From NCBI GenBank assembly GCA_900546605.1, contig URDV01000063.1:1-10187 (forward strand): a stretch of DNA of 10,187 nucleotides. Reading direction: 5' to 3'. Made by a program: the position numbers and the translations under genes. Source of the DNA: an uncultured Prevotella sp. (GTDB lineage: Bacteria > Bacteroidota > Bacteroidia > Bacteroidales > Bacteroidaceae). Position 1 is the stretch's first letter; each line of letters starts with the position of its first letter. Under the pieces are notes generated by a model. It worked only from the letters and a program-made list of their open reading frames with translations, was not told where the DNA came from and searched no databases. Below are positions 1-7,489 of this stretch, one piece after another.

Positions 1-10
1 AGTGGTGTAA

Positions 11-53
11 AGCATACTTACTTGTTAACCTGTCAACTTGTTAACCCGTTAAC
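11..53 (-). repeat. Octamer tandem array with GTAAGTATGCT cap (left copy)
   Basis: Read on the minus strand, four octamers fit the consensus GTTRACRR (GTTAACGG, GTTAACAA, GTTGACAG, GTTAACAA, positions 53 down to 22). They are followed directly by GTAAGTATGCT (21 down to 11). The next ten bases (10 down to 1, TTACACCACT) resemble the bases after the same cap in the copy at 10045-10119. All differences between units are purine-for-purine changes. The array lies beyond the nhaD terminator, in the same sense as nhaD transcription. I do not recognise it as a named element. Confidence 0.85.
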
Positions 54-76
54 CTGAAATTTCACCAACGGGTTAA
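41..76. repeat. Inverted repeat at the start of the left octamer array
   Basis: TTAACCCGTT (41-50) is repeated exactly as its reverse complement AACGGGTTAA (67-76). Between the arms is a second palindrome, TGAAATTTCA (55-64). The segment could therefore fold as a 10-bp stem, a small internal loop and a 5-bp stem. The left arm lies inside the octamer array, so the hairpin sits at the array's first units. The second arm looks like one octamer in the opposite orientation. It has no U-tract of its own, so it is unlikely to be a terminator. Confidence 0.6.
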
Positions 77-79
77 AAT

Positions 80-114
80 AAAAAGGTGTTCAAACATAAG
101 TTGAACACCTTTTT
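80..114 (-). terminator. Rho-independent terminator after the antiporter gene
   Basis: A perfect 14-bp inverted repeat, AAAAAGGTGTTCAA (80-93) and TTGAACACCTTTTT (101-114), encloses a 7-base loop. It starts 8 bases past the stop codon of the antiporter gene. Read on the minus strand, the stem ends in TTTTT and continues ATTTT, the expected U-rich tail. The stem has A/T runs on both sides, so it could also stop transcription arriving from the other direction. Confidence 0.9.
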
Positions 115-122
115 AAGCAGTT

Positions 123-1469
123 TTACATGCCAATGACTACACGTTGAAGGTAGTAGCACAGTATGCCAACCAAATAGCCTACAAAGGCTATCCATGAAAT
201 GTGTTTCATGTACCAGCCAAAGGTAATCTTTTCAAGTCCCATCACCACAACACCAGCTGCTGAACCAATGATGAGCATTGAACCACCCACACCTGCGCAG
301 TAAGCTAAGAGTTGCCAAAAGATGCCATCCTGTGCAAAGTCGCCCATTTCAGCTACAGGATACATGCCCATGCAGCCAGCTACGAGGGGTACGTTGTCAA
401 CAATGCTTGATAACACACCAATGATGCCTGTTACCATAAAGTGGTTGCCATTAAAGGCTACGTTTAAGCCCGTACCCAACTGAGTGAGTACACCAATGGT
501 TTCAAGGCAGGCCACAGCCATCAATATGCCGAGGAAGAAGAGGATGGTGCCCATGTCGATGCGCGAAAGCATGTTGGTGACACGCTTTTGCATGGCACCT
601 TTCTCCTCGGCATGACCTAAGTGGCGGTAGAATATCTCGGTAACTGTCCACAACACTCCTAATACGAGTAATATGCCAACAAAGGGAGGTAAGTGGGTGA
701 TGCTCTTAAAGATAGGCACAAAGATAAGTCCGCCTACACCCAAGAAGAACACCGTTTTGCGTTGACGCATGGTTAACTCATTAGCCATGGCTGTTTGTTG
801 GGTAGCGTTGTTATAAGAAAGTTCGCCTTTGAGCATGTATTGCATGATAAAGGCAGGAATGACCATTGAAACTATTGAGGGGATGATAATCTCCTTAATA
901 ACCCCTGCAGCAGTAATGAGTCCCTTGTTCCAAAGCATGATGGTGGTAACATCGCCAATGGGCGAGAAGGCTCCACCAGAGTTAGCTGCTATAATAACGA
1001 GCGAGGCATACACCATGCGGTCTTTGTGGTCGGCCACCAGTTTGCGCAAAATCATAATCATGACAATGCTGGTGGTTAGGTTATCGAGGATGGCTGAAAG
1101 AATAAAGGTCATGAAGGCAATGCGCCAAAGTAGTCCGCGTTTGCTCTTTGTGCGCATCATGTCGCGTACAAAGTTAAAGCCTCCGTTTTGGTCAACGAGT
1201 TCAACAATGGTCATGGCGCCCATTAAGAAGAATAGGGTTGTGGCCGTTGAACCCAAATGGTGTTCAATGGTATCGCTTACCACTTGAGCTACCTTGTCGC
1301 CTACAGCGGCTACAAGGTATTGTGAGGGGTCGCACATGAAGATTGTCCAGCAGCCCACAAACATGAGCAGAGCAATGGCTGCCTTGTTGATTTTGGTAAG
1401 GCTCTCAATGGCTATTAAGAAGTAGCCAATTACAAAAACCGCTACAATAAGGGTTGTTAATGTAGTCAT
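123..1469 (-). CDS. nhaD: NhaD-type Na+/H+ antiporter
   Basis: Predicted inner-membrane antiporter that expels Na+ (or Li+) in exchange for protons, helping sodium and pH homeostasis. The 448 residues are mostly hydrophobic, with roughly ten to twelve likely membrane segments. Motifs that fit the NhaD branch of the ion-transporter superfamily are SAILDNLTTS (about residues 125-134), GGAFSPIGDVTT (165-176), the second DN motif SSIVDNVPLVAG (354-365) and GSAAGVVVMGLEK (402-414). The paired DN motifs in the two halves agree with the inverted-repeat fold of this superfamily. The ATG at 1469 is the natural start, because the hydrophobic N-terminus follows at once. The gene looks complete and monocistronic, with its own promoter (1536-1567) and terminator (80-114). 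The exact ion preference cannot be read from the sequence. A related ArsB or citrate-type carrier is the main alternative, but is less likely given the motifs. Confidence 0.92.
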   Translation of the reverse strand: MTTLTTLIVAVFVIGYFLIAIESLTKINKAAIALLMFVGCWTIFMCDPSQYLVAAVGDKVAQVVSDTIEHHLGSTATTLFFLMGAMTIVELVDQNGGFNFVRDMMRTKSKRGLLWRIAFMTFILSAILDNLTTSIVMIMILRKLVADHKDRMVYASLVIIAANSGGAFSPIGDVTTIMLWNKGLITAAGVIKEIIIPSIVSMVIPAFIMQYMLKGELSYNNATQQTAMANELTMRQRKTVFFLGVGGLIFVPIFKSITHLPPFVGILLVLGVLWTVTEIFYRHLGHAEEKGAMQKRVTNMLSRIDMGTILFFLGILMAVACLETIGVLTQLGTGLNVAFNGNHFMVTGIIGVLSSIVDNVPLVAGCMGMYPVAEMGDFAQDGIFWQLLAYCAGVGGSMLIIGSAAGVVVMGLEKITFGWYMKHISWIAFVGYLVGILCYYLQRVVIGM

Positions 1470-1535
1470 TCAGCAGATGTTTTTTAAAAAGTATGTATGT
1501 GTTATATAATGTGTTACAGGGTTTTTCGTCGTTTG

Positions 1536-1567
1536 CAAAGTTGCGCAATTAAACTGAGGTGGGCAAA
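1536..1567 (-). promoter_or_regulatory. Probable promoter of the antiporter gene (Bacteroidetes type)
   Basis: On the minus strand, TTTG (1567-1564) is followed after 20 bases by CAACTTTG (1543-1536). This matches the Bacteroidetes primary sigma-factor pattern of a -33 TTTG and a -7 TAnnTTTG, with one mismatch in the first base of the -7 box. Transcription would start near 1530 and give a leader of about 60 bases before the ATG at 1469. No strong Shine-Dalgarno sequence is seen in that leader, which is usual in this phylum. Confidence 0.6.
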
Positions 1568-1655
1568 TTATAGGCTGTGTAAATTGTGTGAAGTCGCATA
1601 ACGTTGCGTTTTAAGTAGTTTGTGCTATATACTTAGAACCACCCATTAAAAAAAT

Positions 1656-1689
1656 CCCCCTTTTACACTCTGCTGAGTGCAAAAGGGGG
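1656..1689 (-). terminator. Rho-independent terminator of the five-gene redox operon
   Basis: The arms CCCCCTTTTACACTC (1656-1670) and GAGTGCAAAAGGGGG (1675-1689) pair over 15 positions with one A/C mismatch and a 4-base loop. On the minus strand the stem is followed by ATTTTTTTAAT, a clear U-tract. It begins 37 bases beyond the stop codon of the last operon gene and lies upstream of the antiporter promoter, so it separates the two transcription units. Confidence 0.9.
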
Positions 1690-1726
1690 AAGGGAAAAAT
1701 CCTTTTTTTCAGAATGAAAGGTAGGT

Positions 1727-4048
1727 TTAGAATATAGCCTTTTGGCTGGTAACGTTACCACCCTTAACTACGCGGATAACGAACACACCCTTGCCAAATG
1801 TGGGGAGCGAAGCCTCACCATTGACAGTTGCGCTGCTTACCAAACGACCTTGAGCATCGTAAACCTTTGCTACAGCACCTTCGGCTTTAACGTTGAATGC
1901 ACCATCGGCAATAGTGATGTCGGCTACATTGGCAGCGTTGTCAGTTTTAACGGTGTTGATGGCAGTGAGGTCAGCCTTGTCGTCTGAAGTAGCAGTTTCA
2001 CCTACCTTAGCTTGGCAACCAGTAATGATTTTACCAGTGCTGAGGTCAATCAGCAAGGCAGCGTACTTCACGTTGCTGCTATTGATGGCAGGCACGTCTG
2101 AAGTATATTTCTTTTGGTTGTCAGCAGTACGTGTAGGAACTGCAAGTGAGTAGGTGTGAGTAATTTCTTGACCAGCAACAATAGCAGGCAAAGCCAATTT
2201 GTTAAATTCAGTTTCAGATGAAACAGTAGATGTGGGGTCAGCAATAGAGCAAGCTACGTGGTTCATGTCGAAGTTTGACCAGTATTCGCTCACCTTGTTA
2301 CCATTGTTATCGGTAGCATCGGTGGTGTAGAAGTCGGCTGTGGCCAATGCTTTGCAGTCGTCAGCTAAATTGTTGTACCAAGCAACATAGTTAGCATTAC
2401 CCTTTTTAGTGCCTTCGTTGTAGTATAAAGCAAAGTAGTTGAGCTGAGCTACAGACTCTACGTTATCTTCAGTGGCTACATAGGCAATACCATACGACTT
2501 TTCAGGAGCATCGATGGTAAAGTTGAGCTTCGTTTCCATCTTCACACCCTTAAGTGCGCGCTTGGGAGTGAAAGTCATGCTGGCTTCGCAGGGCTTTGCA
2601 GCCATTTCCTTTACAGCCTGGTCAATGCCGCTATAAGCATGCGTCATGGTTTCGCGGTTGATGAAAGCTGAGGGGAATGAGCTGGCATACGATTGGATAA
2701 TGTTGCTATAAGAGTCAGCAACCAAGGGGTCGTTGCCATAGCCAGTGTTAAAGTCAGCGTGTACGGCAATGGCTACAGCCTTGTTATTAACCGCCTTAAT
2801 GGCTTTGGGCAAACCAGCAATGCCGAAGGGGCACCAACCACAAGTGGTGCTGGTGAACTCCTCAATAACTGGTGTACGCTTGTAAGCATCGCTCAAAGCT
2901 ACGGTCAATACGTTAGGCACCTCGTTGTCTTGCAAGTTGGTGTACTCATCATCTTTAGCATTTACCTTAGTAATGGTGAGTTTGCCTGTGTTATGGCGGC
3001 CAGGAGTGGCGTTAACAGGAATGTCGAGGTTAAATGTAGCAGCGTTGTAGTACTTGATAGGCTCACGGAAACGGGCTGTGCCATTGATAGTTTTGCCATC
3101 GTTCTCGAAAGTGTAGTTGATGTTGTAGATAGAGTCAGTACCGAAGTTATAGAACTGAGCCATTACCTTTTGTGTAGAACCTACGGGGCCACGTGCGCCA
3201 TCAACGGCTGCGGCACAAGCATCTTCAGCACGAAGACCAGCGTTGCCTTCAGTTTCAAGCCACAAGGCATTGGCCACGCCATTGCTTGAGAGAGAGCCTA
3301 AGGGGTATTCGGCATTGCTACCATTTTCGTGAACCCAGATGTAACCACCTGCACCAGCTTGTGTTTTGTCTTCATAACCAATGGCCAAATAGCCATAATT
3401 TTTGGCATATGGATCCTTTGCAGAGGCTTTGGTCTTGGCATAGAAACCAACAATGATGCCTTGTTTTAAACCTTCAGCGGGAATGGTGTAGTCGCAGTCA
3501 ATGGCGTTTTTGCTGAGTTGTGTACCGCTGGCGGCACCCTTGATGGCAACGTCCTTTTGCCACAAGTAGCTGCTGAACTGGCCTGTTTCGCTATTGTAAG
3601 TGCTAAGGTCAGCAATGAACACCTTACCATCGGTAAAAGTACCCATCCAGGGGCAGAAGTTGATTTTGGTTATTTTGTTGCCTACATAACGATCAAGTAT
3701 GGCGCGATCAAATGCTTGTGCGTAGCCAATTGACATGTCGTATTGGGTCAAAGCATTGTAGTCAACACCTAATGGTACCAAGGTCATGGCTGAAAGTTCA
3801 TTACCATCCACTTCGTAACTCAGGTTCTTGGGGTTACGTGACACTTGTTCCTGTATAGCAGCCATGGGCTTGATGGCGCTGGTAAGGGGCATGTTGAGTT
3901 TGTTAGCCTTGTTGCTGATGGTCAGTGAATGTACGGGCTTAAAGGTAAACTTGTTGGTTGTTGCCAACTTACCGCCCATAATGTGTTGTGCGCTAACGGG
4001 TGCAGCCAAAGCGGCAACCGTAGCAAAAGCGAGTAAAAAGTGCTTCAT
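1727..4048 (-). CDS. Secreted Omp28-like thioredoxin-fold protein with T9SS-type sorting domain
   Basis: Large exported protein of 773 residues. A signal peptide is clear (residues 1-20, ending APVSA before QH). Residues about 100-265 resemble the N-terminal module common in Bacteroidetes surface proteins (AFDRAILDRYVGNKITKI near 112-129). Residues about 285-385 look like an Ig/CARDB-type beta domain. An Omp28-like thioredoxin domain follows, starting VIEEFTSTTCGWCPFG (394-409), with the redox-type pair C403 and C406. The tail from about 690 has the type A sorting-domain pattern (VYDAQGRLVSS, then FGKGVFVIRVVKGG, ending KAIF), which would send it through the type IX system to the cell surface. 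It is the last operon gene, 35 bases after the preceding one. Its leader is A-rich (ACAAACAAAACC just before the ATG). Disulfide exchange outside the cell is inferred. Omp28 proteins have no well-defined reaction, and no type IX machinery gene is in the window. Confidence 0.85.
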   Translation of the reverse strand: MKHFLLAFATVAALAAPVSAQHIMGGKLATTNKFTFKPVHSLTISNKANKLNMPLTSAIKPMAAIQEQVSRNPKNLSYEVDGNELSAMTLVPLGVDYNALTQYDMSIGYAQAFDRAILDRYVGNKITKINFCPWMGTFTDGKVFIADLSTYNSETGQFSSYLWQKDVAIKGAASGTQLSKNAIDCDYTIPAEGLKQGIIVGFYAKTKASAKDPYAKNYGYLAIGYEDKTQAGAGGYIWVHENGSNAEYPLGSLSSNGVANALWLETEGNAGLRAEDACAAAVDGARGPVGSTQKVMAQFYNFGTDSIYNINYTFENDGKTINGTARFREPIKYYNAATFNLDIPVNATPGRHNTGKLTITKVNAKDDEYTNLQDNEVPNVLTVALSDAYKRTPVIEEFTSTTCGWCPFGIAGLPKAIKAVNNKAVAIAVHADFNTGYGNDPLVADSYSNIIQSYASSFPSAFINRETMTHAYSGIDQAVKEMAAKPCEASMTFTPKRALKGVKMETKLNFTIDAPEKSYGIAYVATEDNVESVAQLNYFALYYNEGTKKGNANYVAWYNNLADDCKALATADFYTTDATDNNGNKVSEYWSNFDMNHVACSIADPTSTVSSETEFNKLALPAIVAGQEITHTYSLAVPTRTADNQKKYTSDVPAINSSNVKYAALLIDLSTGKIITGCQAKVGETATSDDKADLTAINTVKTDNAANVADITIADGAFNVKAEGAVAKVYDAQGRLVSSATVNGEASLPTFGKGVFVIRVVKGGNVTSQKAIF

Positions 4049-4083
4049 ATTTATAGGTTTTGTTTGTTATTCAGTAGTGTGAT

Positions 4084-4815
4084 TTATTTTACGATGGCCT
4101 TGCCTGAAATGATGGTCTGTCCCTCTTGTGCAATGGTGTAGATGTAAGCACCCTTTTGCAGTCCGTTAAGGCTCAGTTCGCCACTTTTTGCCTTTGTAGT
4201 GATGCGTTTGGCTAATTTGCCATCAGCGCAGAAGAGGCTGATGGTGCGATCGGCAGCTGACTCAAAGTTATAGATGAATTGGTTGTTAGCTACTGTGGCG
4301 TGTGTGGTTTCAACCGTTACACCATTGATGCCTGTAGGGTCAGCGTAGTTATAAACCAAAACCAAGTTGCCCAACTTCTCGTCATAGTTATTAAACCACT
4401 CGATGTTAGCGGTATAGGTGCCATAAGCCCCCTCAGAGACCTTGGTGTGTACTTCCAAGTTGCTTGAAGCACCCGGGGCTAATTTAAGTCCGTTCTTTTC
4501 AGCACGTCCACCTATTACAGATGTACATTTTTTATCGAATCCGCACCATTCGATTACGTCATTATATGCGTTTTTACTGGCTTTGAGAATGCCATCAATG
4601 GTAAGGGTTTCGCTACTAATATTGGTTATAGTAGGCTCCATCAAGTCACCTAATAACACTTTGTTGCCCATAGGCATGGTCTTGGTAAATCTGATGACCA
4701 CACTGTTGCCATTGAGCTCATAGTCCTTACCCTCGCAGGTAAACTTTATTTTTTGCGCAGACAACTGTGCTACAGCAAGCACAGCAAGCATACAAAGCGT
4801 AAAAATCTTTTTCAT
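4084..4815 (-). CDS. Small secreted protein with T9SS-type C-terminal sorting domain, function unknown
   Basis: The 243-residue product has a signal peptide (1-20, ending QLSA before QK). A central region of about 24-160 has a beta-rich look and no family that I recognise. A C-terminal tail of about 160-243 matches the type A sorting-domain style: ADPTGINGV, then ISLFCADGKLAKR, then LQKGAYIYTI, ending SGKAIVK. The tail parallels that of the next gene downstream, which starts ADLTAINTV and ends KAIF. The mature protein has four cysteines (C27, C91, C97, C196), with C91 and C97 in CGFDKKC, but no CxxC. The gene lies 49 bases after the Omp28-family lipoprotein gene and 35 before the large secreted protein gene. 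It carries an 18-bp leader element shared with the first gene of the operon. A role as substrate or partner of the neighbouring thioredoxin-like proteins is only suggested by position. Confidence 0.8.
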   Translation of the reverse strand: MKKIFTLCMLAVLAVAQLSAQKIKFTCEGKDYELNGNSVVIRFTKTMPMGNKVLLGDLMEPTITNISSETLTIDGILKASKNAYNDVIEWCGFDKKCTSVIGGRAEKNGLKLAPGASSNLEVHTKVSEGAYGTYTANIEWFNNYDEKLGNLVLVYNYADPTGINGVTVETTHATVANNQFIYNFESAADRTISLFCADGKLAKRITTKAKSGELSLNGLQKGAYIYTIAQEGQTIISGKAIVK

Positions 4816-4821
4816 ATTGTA

Positions 4822-4839
4822 ATTTTATCGTTTTTGTGT
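4822..4839 (-). promoter_or_regulatory. 18-bp leader element, copy before the small secreted protein gene
   Basis: The minus strand reads ACACAAAAACGATAAAAT, ending 6 bases before the ATG at 4815. The identical 18 bases occur at 8002-8019, 8 bases before the start of the operon's first gene. The A-rich, G-poor sequence fits an unstructured ribosome-entry region, as used in Bacteroidetes in place of a strong Shine-Dalgarno. Exact identity over 18 bases is more than that role needs. Confidence 0.6.
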
Positions 4840-4864
4840 TAGTTGTGTTATAGAAATGTGCCGT

Positions 4865-5689
4865 TTACTTATTTATCACCTTATGGCTAATCACTTGCAT
4901 TACGCCATCTTGTGCGTTATAGAAGAAGGCCACCACCGAAAGGTTCTGCACATTCCATGGTGTTGTATTCTTCCATACCGAAAAGTCGGGTAAGGTGTAG
5001 GTGTAAGTCTTTTCGGCCGTTTGACCTGTAGTAATGTTCAGTTCGTCCCCCTCCATGCCGTTCAGCGTAGCACGGAACACATGGTTGTGTTCATAGTCAG
5101 GAATGTAAGTTGTGGGCGAAAGCTGATAGGCCGTTACGTGGTCTTCGATGAGCCACACTTGTAGCTTGCCTTCAACATTGGCATTACCCTTAACGCTCAC
5201 TTTGAGCGAGAGTTGCTGGTTGTTGGCATCATAAGCCATGTCGGCATTAGCCATGTTGATGTCGACCTTAGGCTCTTGCGCCATGCGTGTAACTACAGCT
5301 TTGGCCCATTGGTCTTGTGTGCACAAAGCACCCCGGTCAACACTACCCATAGGATAACCGTTGTTGCCCATAAACTTTGCATTGTAAGCTTTGCTGGTTT
5401 CGTTAGCTAAGCCTTGTTCGTCAGAGGTCACGTCGGCCGATTGTGGTCCGCCATGCAAGGCCACTACCACTACGGTGTCGGCTCCATAGGTAGCTTGCAG
5501 GTTATGGGCAGTGGTGGCTGCACCCACGCAGTTAGAGCACCATTGGCCTGTAAAGTCCTCAATGAGTACGTTCTTTTTAGGAACAGAAGGAACGGGGTCG
5601 TCCCAGCGGTTACCTTCATCATATTCGTTGCACGCGGTGAAGCTCAAGGCGGTAAGCCCGAGTAGTAAGAGAGTATGTTTGAGTTTCAT
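4865..5689 (-). CDS. Omp28-family outer-membrane lipoprotein with CSNC motif
   Basis: Predicted lipoprotein of 274 residues. The signal sequence ends in the lipobox LSFTAC, with C20 as the lipidated cysteine. After a short linker comes the Omp28-type thioredoxin-like domain: KNVLIEDFTGQWCSNCVGA (39-57), with redox-type C51 and C54, and a later GYPMGSVDR (111-119) whose proline lies where thioredoxin folds carry their cis-proline. The rest (about 140-274) is a beta-rich C-terminal half that fits this family's usual length. The residues after the lipidated cysteine (NEYDEGN) include acidic ones, which in Bacteroidetes can favour surface export of lipoproteins, but the match is not exact. The gene starts 15 bases after the barrel gene, in the same operon. 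A thiol-disulfide role is inferred from the CxxC and from the TlpA-like neighbour. Confidence 0.88.
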   Translation of the reverse strand: MKLKHTLLLLGLTALSFTACNEYDEGNRWDDPVPSVPKKNVLIEDFTGQWCSNCVGAATTAHNLQATYGADTVVVVALHGGPQSADVTSDEQGLANETSKAYNAKFMGNNGYPMGSVDRGALCTQDQWAKAVVTRMAQEPKVDINMANADMAYDANNQQLSLKVSVKGNANVEGKLQVWLIEDHVTAYQLSPTTYIPDYEHNHVFRATLNGMEGDELNITTGQTAEKTYTYTLPDFSVWKNTTPWNVQNLSVVAFFYNAQDGVMQVISHKVINK

Positions 5690-5704
5690 TGGGTTATGAC
5701 GTGC

Positions 5705-7486
5705 TTAAAAGTTAAACGAATAAGAGGCGGTTAAGCCCTTTGATGCGGGTACAAAGCGGCAAACACCACCCGAGCAATTGTAGCCAGCGCGTGTTTTGCC
5801 ATAGCTCAGTTGCAAGCGGTGAGCGCGGTGGGTAAAGGTGACACTACCTGTGATGTAGTGCACTTTGTTAGTTTCGCCACCACTAATGGCTGAACCATCG
5901 GCATTGTGTAAAGGCACGTGGGCATTGAACTGGTCGCTCACGGTAAACATGAAGTTAGGCAGCACCGAGAGTTCTAATAAACCGAACCACCAATCCTTTT
6001 GGTCCTGACGCGTGTGTAAATACTGAGCCTCGCCGCGTAGTGTTACCTTAGGACTGAACTGATATTTGCCTTCGGCCACGAAGATGTGGCTCTTAATGGC
6101 ATCAACACCATGACCCTCAACCACCTGTTGGTTGTAACGCTGGTAAGAGTACATGAAGTTCAGTTTGAGTGGCTTGCTCACCTTTTTCTCCACCTGCACG
6201 TTTACATCCTGATAGTAGGTTTGGCTACCCATTTTAAAGAAGTGCGATGTAAAGCCATCGGTGGCAGTGGCATCGCCCTCAACAGCGTGTTGGTCAATGC
6301 TGCGGATGTGCGAAAAGTTAACCTTAACGTTGGTGCCGTATTTACCACCAAGAGCCGTTTTGCGCTTAAAGTTGTAGCCCAATTCGGCTTGGAAAGCCCA
6401 TTCGCCAGGAGTCATTTGTGTGGCATAGGGATAAAGGGCAGCCAATGTGTAGGTGTGCTGCATAGAGAAAGCAGGCAGGTGATTAATGTAACAAGCAGTG
6501 GTAGATGTGAGGCTACGACGTGAACGGTAGGCCATGTCCTCGCTACGCTTGGCTTGCAACAGCACGCTCATGCCACGTTTTGAGTAAGAACCCGATAGCA
6601 GGAGCGTTTTGCCACGCTTATATATATAATTATTGAGTGCCGAAGGGTCTTGGCTCTTCCAAGCATATTCGGCCAAGAAGTTGTAGTTGCCCTTTTGCAA
6701 GTTGGCACGAGCATCGAAGGCTGCTACATTGTTTGGCAAGCGTAGGCTTTGCGATGGAACAACCCATGTGTTAGTTTCGGAGTCAAGATAGGGGTCGCCC
6801 AATTTCACTATGTCGCCCTCGGTGCTACTGTAGTGATTACTTACAGCTGAAAAGCCTAAGGTGAGGCGAGTGCCACTTTCATCCATACGTTTAGCCCATT
6901 GGTCAACGTTGAGTTCTAAGTCGCCACCCCATGTCCAAGGTGAGCAATCATCTAAGTTGCGGTGGTGCCAATAGTAGCGTTGTTGTCCACCCAGCACTTT
7001 AAGGTTCACGCCCTTAAAGGGTTTCAGCACGAGTCGGCCACCGCGCAAAGAGTTGTCAATGCCGAGTGAACGTTCCTCGTAGGTGCGCAGAATGAGTCCC
7101 GAACCAAATTGGTCGTAAAAATCGCCCAAAGTGAGTTCGGCCCACTTGTAGTTGCCCTTTAAATAGAAATAGGGTAAGCCCCAACCTTTAAAGTCAGCAT
7201 CGTAGCCAGGCAGGGGGTGTTCGGTGTATTCAAAGCGGGTGCCCGCTTGAAAGTATTTGTTGAGCAAGTGCAACTCGGCGTAAGTGTTCGTCATGAACTT
7301 ATCGTCGTAGGTGCCTGTGCCAATTTTATTGTCTTCGCTTACAGCGGTGAGCACATCGCTCTGCACACTACCATGTAGTGTAAAGCGTTTGGCATCATCG
7401 TTGTTCGTCTCTGAATGGTTTTGCGCATGCAGAGGGGCAGCAGCTGAGGCCAACACAAGGGCCGTTAGTGCGGCATAGTGTTTCAT
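5705..7486 (-). CDS. DUF6029-like outer-membrane beta-barrel protein
   Basis: Predicted outer-membrane barrel of 593 residues. The signal peptide covers residues 1-21 (ending PLHA before QN). The mature part alternates polar and hydrophobic residues, is rich in Tyr, Trp and Phe, and ends in SYSFNF with a terminal Phe, as barrels inserted by the Bam machinery do. A conserved-looking block is GDFYDQFGSGLILRTYEER (121-139). Near the end is a cysteine pair in GYNCSGGVCRF (C571 and C576). The overall pattern matches what I recall of DUF6029, a Bacteroidetes family without a defined function that is often found beside Omp28 and thioredoxin-like genes. The start lies only 3 bases after the TlpA-like stop codon, so the two are very likely co-transcribed and perhaps translationally coupled. 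It may be a channel or docking site for the exported redox proteins, but nothing in the sequence proves this. Confidence 0.82.
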   Translation of the reverse strand: MKHYAALTALVLASAAAPLHAQNHSETNNDDAKRFTLHGSVQSDVLTAVSEDNKIGTGTYDDKFMTNTYAELHLLNKYFQAGTRFEYTEHPLPGYDADFKGWGLPYFYLKGNYKWAELTLGDFYDQFGSGLILRTYEERSLGIDNSLRGGRLVLKPFKGVNLKVLGGQQRYYWHHRNLDDCSPWTWGGDLELNVDQWAKRMDESGTRLTLGFSAVSNHYSSTEGDIVKLGDPYLDSETNTWVVPSQSLRLPNNVAAFDARANLQKGNYNFLAEYAWKSQDPSALNNYIYKRGKTLLLSGSYSKRGMSVLLQAKRSEDMAYRSRRSLTSTTACYINHLPAFSMQHTYTLAALYPYATQMTPGEWAFQAELGYNFKRKTALGGKYGTNVKVNFSHIRSIDQHAVEGDATATDGFTSHFFKMGSQTYYQDVNVQVEKKVSKPLKLNFMYSYQRYNQQVVEGHGVDAIKSHIFVAEGKYQFSPKVTLRGEAQYLHTRQDQKDWWFGLLELSVLPNFMFTVSDQFNAHVPLHNADGSAISGGETNKVHYITGSVTFTHRAHRLQLSYGKTRAGYNCSGGVCRFVPASKGLTASYSFNF

Positions 7487-7489
7487 AAG

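Noticed and set aside
2693..3289. Long open frame on the plus strand inside the large secreted protein gene
   Set aside because: It is antisense to a gene with a signal peptide, domain motifs and sorting tail. Its translation shows no recognisable motif or plausible gene start, so it is a shadow frame.
6086..6523. 145-codon open frame on the plus strand inside the barrel gene
   Set aside because: It is antisense to a clear outer-membrane barrel gene, with no promoter and no family resemblance.
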